A DNA stretch of 64,000 bases. Source: Saussurea involucrata. Lineage: Eukaryota > Streptophyta > Magnoliopsida > Asterales > Asteraceae. Positions 42,565 through 52,591 of the stretch are shown here, piece after piece. Position numbers and translations under genes: made by a program. The notes beneath the pieces were generated by a model. The model was not told the origin of the DNA and made no database searches. It saw only the letters and a list, made by a program, of their open reading frames with translations. How positions within the stretch are numbered: position 1 is the stretch's first letter; the number at the start of each line of letters is the position of its first letter. The DNA lies in contig JAWVWS010001017.1 of assembly GCA_033807775.1 (NCBI GenBank), positions 496,001 to 560,000 on the forward strand, in the 5' to 3' direction.

Positions 42565-44632
42565 GATGACGAATTGGGAGACACCTAGAAGTGCATCTGA
42601 GATAAGGAGTTTCTTGGGTTTAGCAGGTTACTATAGAAGGTTCATAAAAGATTTTTCGAAGATTGCGTCTGCTTTGACTTTATTAACTAGAAAGAATGAG
42701 AAGTTTGTTTGGACGGAGAAACAGGAAACAACTTTCAGAACTTTACGTCGAAAATTGTGTGAAGCACCTATTCTTGCCCTACCAGAGGGAACAGAAGATT
42801 TTGTTGTTTATAGTGATGCTTCAAAAATGGGTTTAGGATGTGTGCTGATGCAAAGGGGCAAAGTGATCGCATATGCCTCAAGACAGCTTAAAGAGCATGA
42901 AAAGAATTATCCTACCCATGATCTAGAGTTAGCAGCGGTGGTGTTCGCTTTGAAGCTGTGGCGACATTATTTGTATGGAACGAAGTGTACTCTTTATACT
43001 GATCACAAGAGCTTGCAACATGTTTTTGATCAGAGGGAGTTAAACATGAGGTAGCGAAGATGGTTAGAATTACTTAAGGATTATGATTGCGAATTGCATT
43101 ACCATCCTGGTAAAGCAAATGTCGTAGTTGATGCCTTAAGTAGAAAAGAATATGGTGGGTGTTTGAAATTGATAAATGCTAGAATTGATGTAACATCAAG
43201 TTTGATGGAAAAGATAAAAGAAGCACAAGCGGAGGCCTTGCGAGAGGAAAACTTGAAAGAAGAAGTGATGGGTAAGCAACATCTTCAGTTGACTGAAGAT
43301 GGTCGTGGGATTAAGTTATTTCAAGGAAGAGTTTGGGTGCCTAAAATTGGAGGAAATCGAGAGTTGATTATCGAAGACGCTCATAGATCTAAGTATTCCA
43401 TTCACCCTGGGAGTACAAAGATGTATCGAGATCTGAAATTGCATTATTGGTGGCCGGCGATGAAAGTAGACGTGGCTCGAAAAGTAGAAATGTGTACAAC
43501 GTGTTCGTTGGTGAAAGCTGAACATCAGAAACCTTACGGAAGTTTCCAATCCTTGGAAATTCCGGAATGGAAGTGGGAGAAGATTACCATGGACTTTGTG
43601 ACGAAGTTACCAAAGACGCAAAAAGGTAACGACACAATATGGGTAATCGTGGATAGATTAACTAAGAGTGCTCATTTTCTAGCAATGAAAGAGGCATCAC
43701 CAATTGAGAAATTGGCAAAGCTGTATATTGATGAAGTGGTGTCAAGGCATGGTATACCGGTGTCGATAGTATCAGATCGTGATAGTCGGTTTACCTCAAG
43801 ATTTTGGCGATCACTGCAAGAAGAAATGGGTACTAAAGTTAATTTGAGTACTGCTTTTCATCCACAGACTGATGGGCAGAGTGAGCGGACCATTCAAACT
43901 TTGGAAGATATGCTCAGTTGTTGTGTTTTAGATTTTGGTGGTAACTGGGATACGCATCTACCATTAGTAGAATTTGCGTATAACAATAGTTATCATTCGA
44001 GTATCGGAAGAGCACCCTTCGAAGCGTTGTATGGTCGAAAGTGTAGAACTCCGGTGTGTTGGTTAGAAGCCGGAGAGAAACAGTTTGCTGGTCCAGAATT
44101 GGTACAGCAAACAACAGATAAAGTGAAAGAAATTCGGCAGCATATGAAAGCAGCCCAAGATAGACAGAAAATTTATGCTTATCCGAAACGGAGACCAAAG
44201 GAATTTCAAGTTGGGGAGCGCGTGATGCTCAAGGTATCCCCATGGAAAGGTGTGATAAGGTTTGGAAAGCGTGGGAAGTTGAGTCCTCGTTTTCTAGGAC
44301 CTTTCACCATTATTGAGAGAATTGGATTACAAGCCTACAAGTTAGATCTTCCACCAGAGTTGGAAGGGGTTCATAATACTTTCCACGTATGTTATCTTCG
44401 GAAGTGTTTGGCGGAAGAGGAAGGTGTGATTCCACTCACCGATGTGAGAATAGATGAAAAGAGCCGCTGTGTAGAAGAACCAGAGGCAATTTTGGAAAGA
44501 TCGGTTAGAAAACTACGTAGTGGTAAAGAGATAGCTATGTTGAAAGTACAGTGGAAACACCATAGAGGTACTAATGTAACTTTAGAGTCAGAAGAGAGTA
44601 TGAGGGATAGGTATCCTCATTTGTTTACCTGA
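42565..44632 (+). pseudogene. pol: RNase H, integrase and chromodomain-like tail of G
   Basis: Continuation of G pol after A1: end of reverse transcriptase (F-L-G-L-A-G-Y-Y-R-R-F-I), then RNase H (Y-S-D-A-S-K-M-G-L-G, D-L-E-L-A-A-V, Y-T-D-H-K-S-L). TAG at 43052 follows N-M-R, where relatives normally have Gln. Integrase has the zinc domain (H...H...C-T-T-C), catalytic D in T-M-D-F-V, D in V-S-D-R-D, E in D-G-Q-S-E-R, then the G-P-F module. The C-terminal 60 residues (E-P-E-A-I-L-E-R...V-Q-W-K-H-H-R-G...E-S-M-R-D-R-Y-P-H-L-F) are a chromodomain-like tail, which in chromoviruses guides insertion to heterochromatin. A usual Trp in the T-W-E part is Leu here. Confidence 0.9.
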
Positions 44633-44660
44633 TTTTGATTTCGGGGACGAAATCATTTTC

Positions 44661-44674
44661 AAGTTGGGGAGTAT
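44661..44674 (+). promoter_or_regulatory. Polypurine tract of G
   Basis: AAGTTGGGGAGTAT immediately before the 3' LTR. Confidence 0.8.
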
Positions 44675-46519
44675 TGTAACATCCTAAATTTCATTATTAT
44701 TATTTTAATAAGATTTAGAATGTATTTTGTATTTGGAGTAACCTTGAATTATATAGAGTGTTATAATTTAATTAGGGTTAAAATACAAATGTTGAAAGTT
44801 TAAAGATTTCTTTTGAGAATAATAAACTTAAGGGTTATTATGATTTTTATTTATGTATAAGGTGTGTTATGTTATTCCTTTAAAGTTTAAGGGAGTGTAG
44901 TGCCATTCTCTTAAAGTTGGAGGTTTGGTTGGTAACATGCTTATGACTCACCTCTTAATGGTGTGGAGGTGTCACACTAATAGTCATGAAGACTAAGTGT
45001 GAGTTGTGTGAGTTGGGATTGGGTGTGTACATTCGTTTTAGAGAGAAAGAGAGCCAAGAGATAGAGAGAGATCGAGAAAAGAAAGAGAAGAAGGATAGAT
45101 TTTCTATCAGCTGGTTATTGTGATTAATCTGGAAGATTCATAAGTAAACTGTGGTAGTAAAGAAAGGAGTCCCTACAAGTTTAAAAAGGATTAAAAGAAG
45201 TGTGATTTCATATCAGGTGAGTTAATTCAACTCTCTTTAAAACTCAGTAATTAATATTGAAATAGATGTTTTATATGTATGCATGGATATGTTTTATGAA
45301 CTAGTACTTATTATTATTCTTGTATGCTAAGCTTGATTATCTACTATATGCAATTTGCTATAGGGTTATGAACTCTAAATATGATTTGAAACTTCATTGA
45401 GATAAATTATAAAGATCTATCTATGAGTCTGATAATGTAGATTAACAACTGAGATATTAACTTCCGTGCTAAGTTGCAAAGAGGGGATAGTTAAGAGATT
45501 GAGATGAGGAGCTAATAATATTCTTTATTTTTATATAAATAGAATATGTTCGGAGAAATGATATATTGTATGTCGGACGCATATAGTAGTATCGATTATT
45601 ACATATATATATATATATATATATATATTATGTACTATGTGCTTTTGCTAAAAATAGGCATCTGGTCACCGAGGGCACTTGGGTACGGTATAATGGGAAC
45701 CGACTACTCGCCATAGACCAAAGGGATGTAATTTTAGTAATTGGGTGTACCTTGAATCATTGGGGGTCCCGGTTGAGTATCGCGACATTATAATCTCATT
45801 GGGACCATTGATTCTGATGTGGAATGTGGAATTGGCAGATTTTGATTTGTAATTCCCATTTCGATCAGGGAAGATCGGAGATTTCCCAGTGATGAGAGGA
45901 AGATTAGAGATAGGCATAAAGTAATTTGTAATCTCTACTTCCTGATTAAGAAATAGGCAGGTTTTGACTTGTAATTTCTTGTGTGTGAATATTGACTATG
46001 AATCTGGGATGATTCATAGTTAACTCTTAAATTGTTGTTACGATTAGATGAGTTAGTCGTAGGAATGGGAGTGGGGCAGATTCCCCGATTTGGAAAAGAG
46101 TTGTCGTACAGTAAGATGGGTGAGAACAGGTTTGAGTTATCTGTTCATATTTTATTTATTAAATTTTATTTTGATTTGAGTATTCTCACTAGGCGAAAGC
46201 CTAATGTTTCAAGTTGAATCTTCTTACCAGGTACAAGCTCCGGGAAGTAGCGGGAATGAGAGAAGATAACTTTTGGAAAGATTCAGACTTAGAGATACCG
46301 GAGGATCTAGTTATTCTTTGATGCTTTTGGGACGGTTGTTTAGAAAAACTGGATTAATCTGATTGTTATGTTATGATTAGATTAATAAGTTATTTAAGTA
46401 ATGTCGTTTGTATATAGAAACCTTACATTTGATCCTCAGGTTATATAAGTTTGAAAGTTTTTGATCATAACTTGTGGTAATTTTAAGGTTTAAATTGACT
46501 CTGTTTTTAGGGTGTTTCA
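44675..46519 (+). repeat. 3' LTR of G, 1845 bp
   Basis: TGTAACATCC...GGGTGTTTCA, followed by target duplication CCTTG. A TA dinucleotide run at about 45602-45630 is longer than in the left LTR. The terminal 102 bp are unique to this copy. Confidence 0.92.
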
Positions 46520-47542
46520 CCTTGGTTGTGATTGCCTTTTGGAAACGGGTTTCGAGGTTGGTTTTGACAGGGAAATCTTGATCACAGTTGAGGCCTTTGT
46601 TTGAGAACAGCTTTCTTTTAAATAATTAACTAGATGGTTTGTCGAAGGGAAACGAATCAAACTCTTCTTCACAGTTACCTTCGGAGTTCATGTACTCTGA
46701 AAAATCTATCTTGGGAAGTACTGGACTAGGATCAGGTGAGGAAGGCGAGGAACACTTTGTGCTTTCGGTTGTGTGCTTTGGGGAATTCGGTGCGGAAGCG
46801 TATGAAAAATCAGAATTTAAATTCCTTTTAACACACTCATCTTGAGAAACTTCATTTTCTTGCAAAGAGATATTTCCTATAAAGGCTTTACACGAGGATG
46901 TGTCAGAAAAGTTAGAGGAAAGTTCAGGTGAAAATTGCTTCGCAGTTTGGAGCAAGTCAAGCTGCACTTGGAGTTGACTATTTATCATATGCTCTTTCAT
47001 CGTTTCTCTTGTCATTTCAGAGAGTTTTGAGGAGAGCGTATTGATTTCCCACTGAAATTTTTCCTTTTCCTCACTTGACACACCGTCGGATTTCTCAGAT
47101 TTGAGTTTCTCAATCTCAGAGATTAGCACTTTCTTTTCGTTTTGAAAATTAGACCTTTCTTTCTCAAACGACTCATCCAACTCGACAATTTTTGCTTCCC
47201 ATATGAGAGGAGGAACATAGAGTTTAAACTCATCCGTCTCAGTCTTGGTTGCAGGTGCTACATCCTCATCCTTCTTGGAGGAATCCTTGGGTGTAGCTAC
47301 CTTGTAGGGGTCGAATTAGTCATTGGAAAGGTACTTTTTGTTCTTTTGATACGAGTAGTTTAAAGGTTCATAACAAAATGGAAGTTGAATTCCTCGTTTG
47401 TGTGTGCGTTTATGTTCCTCGGTTTCCTCCTCCTTTTCTGGTTCAAGAGGACCAGTCCATTGAATTGCGTACTCTGGATACTTTTTATCTAATCCATAGC
47501 AAGCAAAATCATATAGAGTAGGGACTTGATATCTTCCCTTTT
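46520..47542 (-). pseudogene. gag: Middle part of C gag, above the G insertion
   Basis: Coiled-coil and Ser-rich Gag tail region. The open stretch 47180-46626 has heptad-like E-K-L-K-S-E-K...L-S-S-K-L-S-E-M and a Ser/Pro-rich end. An in-frame TAA lies near 47318. A 28-bp tandem duplication (47528-47550 copied at 47556-47578) shifts the frame at the upstream boundary. Reading past 46520 joins 24813 in the lower part. Confidence 0.75.
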
Positions 47543-49285
47543 TCAGTTAATGTGGGATATCTTCCCTTTTTCAGTTAAAAATATTGTTTGATCAGTTTGA
47601 CCCCTTTTGTGGAGTTTGGTTTCAGGTTCTAGAATTTTAGCTACATACTCCTTGTGTTGAATTTGAAGAGAAGAACATTGATAAGTAATGTCTTCTTTCT
47701 CATTCAAGCACTGATCAAACTGACGTTGGAGATCAGATAATCTGGCCCTTACGTCTTTAGGCGCTAATGAAAGGATTTTGCATCTGTCTTTTAAATCAGC
47801 ATTTTCAGACTTATACTTCTCAGTTAATTTCATTTGAACATTAAGCTTCTCAGTTATTGAAATAATTTCAAGCTTTTGTTCTTTATTTGTGGCCTTGAGG
47901 GAGTTTGCCTTTTCTGTGATGGTTTGCAGTTGAAGTATGAAGTTTTGTAAGCAAGAGTCACATACCTGATTTGCTGTTGCCTTGTCTTCATCCGTAGACG
48001 ATTGATATCCCATGAAAGCATCAGCACCTTCATAATTATCCTCATCATCAGATCTGCCTAGCCAGTACTCATTTTCAGCGAACATTGCCTCCCCAGCCTC
48101 CTTCTGTCTGGCTAGTGCAAGCTTAGCCTCATAATAGTGAGAGTTCTTCACTGTAGGTTGACGACAGTCTATAGCGAAGTGACCGAGTTTCCCGCAGTTG
48201 TAGCATTTCACAGGTTCATCTCGCTTCTTCCGGTCACCTTTCTCTGTCTTCTCCTTCTTCTCAGATCTATCTTGCTCTTCTACCTTCTTCTTTCCTTCAT
48301 AACGATCCTTATAATCGTGACGCTTATTGGAGGAGGTGGAGTAGCGTTGACTATTGGAAGATGGCTTCTTGTAGAACTTTTGTTGTTGAAAGGATTTAGT
48401 CAGAAGGGCAATAGCTTTCATTAAGTCTGATGCTTCATCATCATCATCATCATCACTGTCTTTCTCGTCTTCAGGTTCTGACTCGGAGGAGCTTTGCTGT
48501 GGACCGTGTCTGGATTGACTGTTTGAAGATTTCCCTAGTTTGGAAGTCATGAGGGCAATCGGATCAACAGATGGTTTTGGCTCATTCTTCTTCTCTCCCA
48601 GAAGCTCATTCACTTCATCTTCGTCTTGGAGAAGTGTCTCATACAGTTCATTGATGCGGATGTTCTCTATCAAGTTGTTGTGCTTGACATGAGAAGCATA
48701 CACTTTCCATTCAGGTAGCAAGTTTTTGAGGAACTTTAGTGCATTCTCAGTATTGGAACGAATAATTTTATTCTTGTTCAGTTCATTGAGGAGTAGACAA
48801 AAACGTTCATAGGTCTGTGTAAGGGGTTCACCGCCGCGCTGCTTGAACCCATCGAACTTGGTTATCGCGCTATTTATCTTCAGTTGATTTCCTACAACGC
48901 TCCCTCGCATCATTTTGGCTACTTGGTCCCACATGCCCTTAGCCGTGTCTTTGTAACTGTCTATGGCAGTGTAGATAGAATTAGGAAGGGCTTGAATCAA
49001 ATATCTCTTTGCATGCTTTTCACCTTCAGTCATGCCTCTTTCAAATTCTGTCATCTCAGCAAGAGTCTTCTCCTCACGTCGAGCTATTGCAGTTGCTGTT
49101 GCAGCTATGTCCTTCATTGGCTTGGCAATTGGGCCATGATCCAGAGCTCTCTTGATGTACTCATAGTTGTCCTTGGACTCTATGAAGATCATGAACCTAT
49201 CTCGCCATTGGCTGTACTCGTTCGGATAGAGACACAGTGGCTTGGTGTCAGTGCCAATTGCTAGAGCATCACGAGAAGTAGACAT
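47543..49285 (-). pseudogene. gag: Gag N-terminal and central part of C
   Basis: The ATG at 49285 (M-S-T-S-R-D-A-L-A-I-G) aligns with A1 gag start (M-S-S-K-E-Y-L-A-M-G). About 580 open codons: copia capsid region (E-Y-S-Q-W-R-D-R-F, F-L-K-N-L-L-P-E-W), an acidic D-D-D-D-D-E patch, a basic region, zinc knuckle C-Y-N-C-G-K-L-G-H-F-A-I-D-C (about 48170-48212), and coiled coil to G-Q-T-D-Q-T-I. It stops at 47543 because of the 28-bp duplication described for the neighbouring part. Confidence 0.88.
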
Positions 49286-50306
49286 CTTCGGTTGCAACGG
49301 AGTGATAGTCAAACGTGTAGATTGACTCAAAGGGTAAACCTAACGCAAGGAACTAAAAGTGAAATCCTAACGCAGGTTCTACAAGTGATTTGACTAACCT
49401 GAACTTACTGGATAGGAATCCAAATAAGTGATCTGATCTGGAATTGTTCGGATCAGATTTGATGCAAATGGATCAATAACCAAAAACAGAAGTATCCGGA
49501 TAAGATGAGGATACCGGATAATAGAATTGTCCGGATAACTGTAAGAGTCCGGATATCAGAAAGAATCCGGACAGAGTAAGCTTTCCGGATAACAGATACC
49601 ACACACTTTCCGGATAACTGAGGTTACCGGATGTGAACTGATTCCGGATGTGAAGTTTCCGGGTACAATGGAGTTTCCGGATACTGTGCGGTTTCCGGAT
49701 ACTACGAAGTTTCCGGGTAAAATAGATTTCCGAATACTTTAATTTATCCGGAACAATAATACCCGGATAGGTTTGAGATTAAGAGACTTACCCGGATGGA
49801 TGACTTACCCGGAAGATTCGAGAGTCCGGTTGGCTAGAAGATCCCGGATGAAATTAACACAATTATCCGGGAACCTTGATTCTATCCGGAAAACGCGGCT
49901 GAGTTGTCCGGACAAATCGGCTGTTTGCTCAATTCGATTGGATTTTCGATTAGGGTTGCCCAAAATCAATCCTGGAAGATTAGTAACAATGACAAACACA
50001 AAACAACACTAATCCAATCGATTTCAATGCAAAAAGAACACGTTTTGATGATAAAGATTCGATTTTTGATTAAGAACACTACCAAAAACTTTGAACTTAT
50101 TTTGCAAAATTGACCAACCAAACGAACGAATTAGGATGTGAAAATTTGCAGAATTACTTATAATTATGATGCTAACACAACCCAACAAGCAAAATTGAAC
50201 AATTTAAGCAGAATCACAGATTTGAAAAATCAAGAAAAATCAGACGTGGAAAAGTCAAACTAACCAGAAATCAATGAATGAGACTTTGAATCGAATCCGT
50301 CTGTCT
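49286..50306 (-). other. 5' leader of C with CCGGA cluster
   Basis: About 1 kb of non-coding DNA. From 49490 to 49910, roughly 20 motifs of type TTCCGGATA or ATCCGGATAA occur at irregular intervals of about 15-30 bp. I see no ORF. Confidence 0.7.
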
Positions 50307-50318
50307 GCTCTGATACCA
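50307..50318 (-). promoter_or_regulatory. Primer binding site of C
   Basis: GCTCTGATACCA on the plus strand, a perfect initiator tRNA-Met site in minus orientation, two bases from the LTR. Confidence 0.94.
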
Positions 50319-50320
50319 AT

Positions 50321-50603
50321 TGTTATCACCAGATCCGTGCAACAATAGAAGAAATCGAAATATATGAACAATAAGAACAAATGATTTCAACTGGTCATCC
50401 CTGTCATTCACTTTCAGAGAGAATTTGCAATACAGTGTTTGAAAGTAAAAAGGATGATTAGCTTGTTTTTCCAAGCTAATCTTACATTAAATATAATGGG
50501 CCCGTGGTTAACAAGCTCACGGCCCGTTCACTAAAAGGCTCAAATTAAACAAATACAATTCAACCCTTGAACTTTAAATCAATCATAAAACCTGCCCCTA
50601 ACA
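50321..50603 (-). repeat. 5' LTR of C, 283 bp
   Basis: Near-identical to 15080-15361. Ends CTAACA, followed by CTTGG (50604-50608), the second copy of the target duplication in the B LTR. Confidence 0.94.
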
Positions 50604-50608
50604 CTTGG

Positions 50609-50907
50609 GCTTGATCTTCGACTTCAGCGTAGAACCTTTGTTGACGTGAAACTTGTCTTCAGGGATCATAAGTCAACAATTAAAGCTTATCAGCGATCAT
50701 CATTAAGACTGAACAGACTCAGAGCTTATGGATGAACAGTGTTCGCTGAATGTCTAACTTAAAGAGCATGAGTTTTCTATCAGCGGTACTGTAGAGTCAT
50801 AGTACTTATCAGCGATAGTAAAACTCTAATACGTATTGTCTACTTACAATTTTCACTAAGTGTTTCTTAAAGAGTCATTATCAAATCACTGAGGGTTTGG
50901 ATCAACA
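50609..50907 (-). repeat. 5' LTR of B, outer part
   Basis: Continuation of 14426-15079 beyond C. Shares with F the blocks around GTGAAACTTGTCTTC and the ending GGATCAACA. Contains repeated TATCAGCG(A/G) and TTCGCTGA motifs. The likely target duplication to the right is GAACC; its partner is outside the window. Confidence 0.85.
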
Positions 50908-51590
50908 GAACCGTTCCCTTAAATACTTTACATCAAAATCTCCATTTATACCAAAACCCAAATTTCTTAGGTGAAGAAAAGAAAATATTACCTTAACCAC
51001 AACTTGCAAACTTGCATCCACCCAAAAAACACCTCTAGGGTTACCAAAATGAACTTCAAACTCCAAGTTATCAAAAGAATGGAAGGGTTTAGATGAGGGT
51101 TTGGTGAACCCTAAAAAGCTTAGAACCTCTAAGTGAGATGACAGAGTGGGATTTACATCCTTGCTACCAAATCTTCACTAGATTGAGAAGGATCTCGTTA
51201 CACAACAAGGAAAAGCACCAATAAGGCTCCAAAATCCGATTTTAAGGGTTAGGGTTTGGTTTGGGAGAGTTTATGAGAGGGGGATGAGATAAAACGACAA
51301 AGGAGGTTGAAATTTCGTGGTTTAAAGTCCTCAGACCCCGACGACGACCTTGCCCCACGAGAGTGACACTCTGTCACAATCGCAGGCATAGTCGCCCGCT
51401 TCTCCCCACTCACGGTACATACCCCGCAAGATTTCCCGATGAGAGTGACACCCTGTCACAATCGTCGGCATACTCGCAGAAGTCGTACCACACCTAATTT
51501 CATGGCTTTCGTTTTCGAGCTGAGGCGCACGAAATGCAAAACTCTGATTCCATACTAAAGTAGTAGAGAGAGATATCCGACAACGAACTT
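50908..51590 (-). repeat. Unidentified LTR-like relic
   Basis: No ORF I can support. The sequence resembles old LTR or leader DNA next to gypsy remnant I, but I could not find its partner. It contains two related blocks near 51357 and 51440, each with the hairpin GTGACA-nnn-TGTCAC followed by a CACAATCG segment. Confidence 0.35.
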
Positions 51591-52298
51591 CAAGTCCTGG
51601 AGATCAAAAGAGGAAAGGTGTTGACTTTGGAAAAAAACCAAAGCAAGAAGTTAGATTTGATAAGAAGAAAGGGAAAGGTAATCAGACCACAAGATCATGT
51701 AAAATGGCATCAGGGAGAATGCTTTGGTAACTCAAGGACCTGCAATTGTTGTGGAAACACTGACCATTTTATCAGGGACTGTCCTCAAAATAACAACCTT
51801 AAGGCAACTGATGGAAAAGAGGGAATCTCTTATGCAACTCTAAGCAAGGATGGTAAAGGTAAAGCTAAGGGTCGAGCATTTCAGATGACAGAAAAGGAGG
51901 CAGAAGAAACTCCTGACGTGGTTACAGGTACGCTTCTTGTTAATGATATTCATGCACGTGTTTTACTTGATTGTGGTGCAAACCGATAATACGTATCCAT
52001 AAATTTCTACCTGAAGTTAACCTCGAAAATTAAAGAACTAGATCAAAAATTATAAGTCGAGCTTGCTGATGGTAGTCACGTAAAATTGAATAAAATATGT
52101 GAGGGATGAAAAGTTGACGAAAATAAATTAAAGTTGACTTAGTACCCATGAAGTTAGGGGAGTTTGATATAGTCTTAGGCATGTACTGGTTGGGAAAACA
52201 TCAAGCCAAAATAATGTGTGATAAGATGATGCTTGAGGTTAGGATCCCAAACGGAATTTTTTTTCACAATCTATGATGATCAAAAACGCGGAAGGATA
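51591..52298 (+). pseudogene. Gypsy remnant I: zinc knuckle and protease
   Basis: Decayed gypsy gag-pol, same type as H1 and G. Visible: C-F-G-N-S-R-T-C-N-C-C-G-N-T-D-H-F-I-R-D-C (a CCHC box with extra cysteines), G-R-A-F-Q-M-T-E-K-E-A-E-E-T-P-D-V-V-T-G, protease V-L-L-D-C-G-A-N where D-S-G has become D-C-G, then stops, and further on I-V-L-G-M-Y-W-L. It is cut at 52298 by E'. Confidence 0.8.
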
Positions 52299-52591
52299 TG
52301 TAGATCCCAGTAACGATCAAGTAATAATGTAACGAAACGAATGATTAAGTGTTATTGGATGATTATAGAGTTACAAGTATTGGAATGATGAATAAACTCT
52401 CTCTAATCTCTATTAGGCGCATAACCATTCTAACCTAATTTCTCACAAAACACACTTTAAATACCAAGGGCTTAGTCCCTAAAGCCCATGGCCCAACAAC
52501 ACTAAACTAAGCCCATTTACATGATAAAGGCTTTTACAACGATTTAATAATCAATATAAAATCTTTTTATAACTTTCTATTTAATAGGACA
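52299..52591 (-). repeat. 3' LTR of E', 293 bp
   Basis: TG at 52299 and CA at 52590-52591, with a minus-strand polypurine tract directly outside (52592-52603). The flank is gypsy I. The GGATA at 52294-52298 would be the target duplication. Starts on the minus strand as TGTCCTATTAAATAG, like E (TGTCCTACATATTAG). Confidence 0.75.

Larger units (their letters stand above)
24814..46519 (+). mobile_element. Gypsy chromovirus G (Del/Tekay type), split by A1
   Basis: Plus-strand Ty3/gypsy element with TGTAACATCC LTR starts at 24814 and 44675 and target duplication CCTTG at 24809-24813 and 46520-46524. Domain order is gag, protease, reverse transcriptase, (A1), RNase H, integrase and a chromodomain-like tail. 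Its own length without A1 is about 8.5 kb. By eye I count about 20 substitutions over roughly 1.65 kb of aligned LTR, plus a longer TA run in the right copy. Several in-frame stops show that it is now defective. Confidence 0.92.
15080..50603 (-). mobile_element. Copia element C with ORFx, split by G
   Basis: Complete minus-strand copia element. Both LTRs (15080-15361 and 50321-50603) and a perfect target duplication CTTGG (15075-15079 and 50604-50608) are visible. Without the nested G it would be about 13.8 kb, long for copia but in the range of Sireviruses with an extra gene. Order in element orientation: 5' LTR, primer site, CCGGA-rich leader, gag, pol, long non-coding spacer, ORFx, polypurine tract, 3' LTR. 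LTRs differ at about four bases plus one indel in 282. All ORFs carry stops or frameshifts. Confidence 0.92.

Noticed and set aside
45602..45630. TA run as a regulatory site
   Set aside because: A simple microsatellite expansion, shorter in the other LTR.
51618..51989. Independent zinc-finger host gene
   Set aside because: Motif order (CCHC, then F-Q-M-T, then protease) is that of gypsy gag-pol, as in H1 and G.
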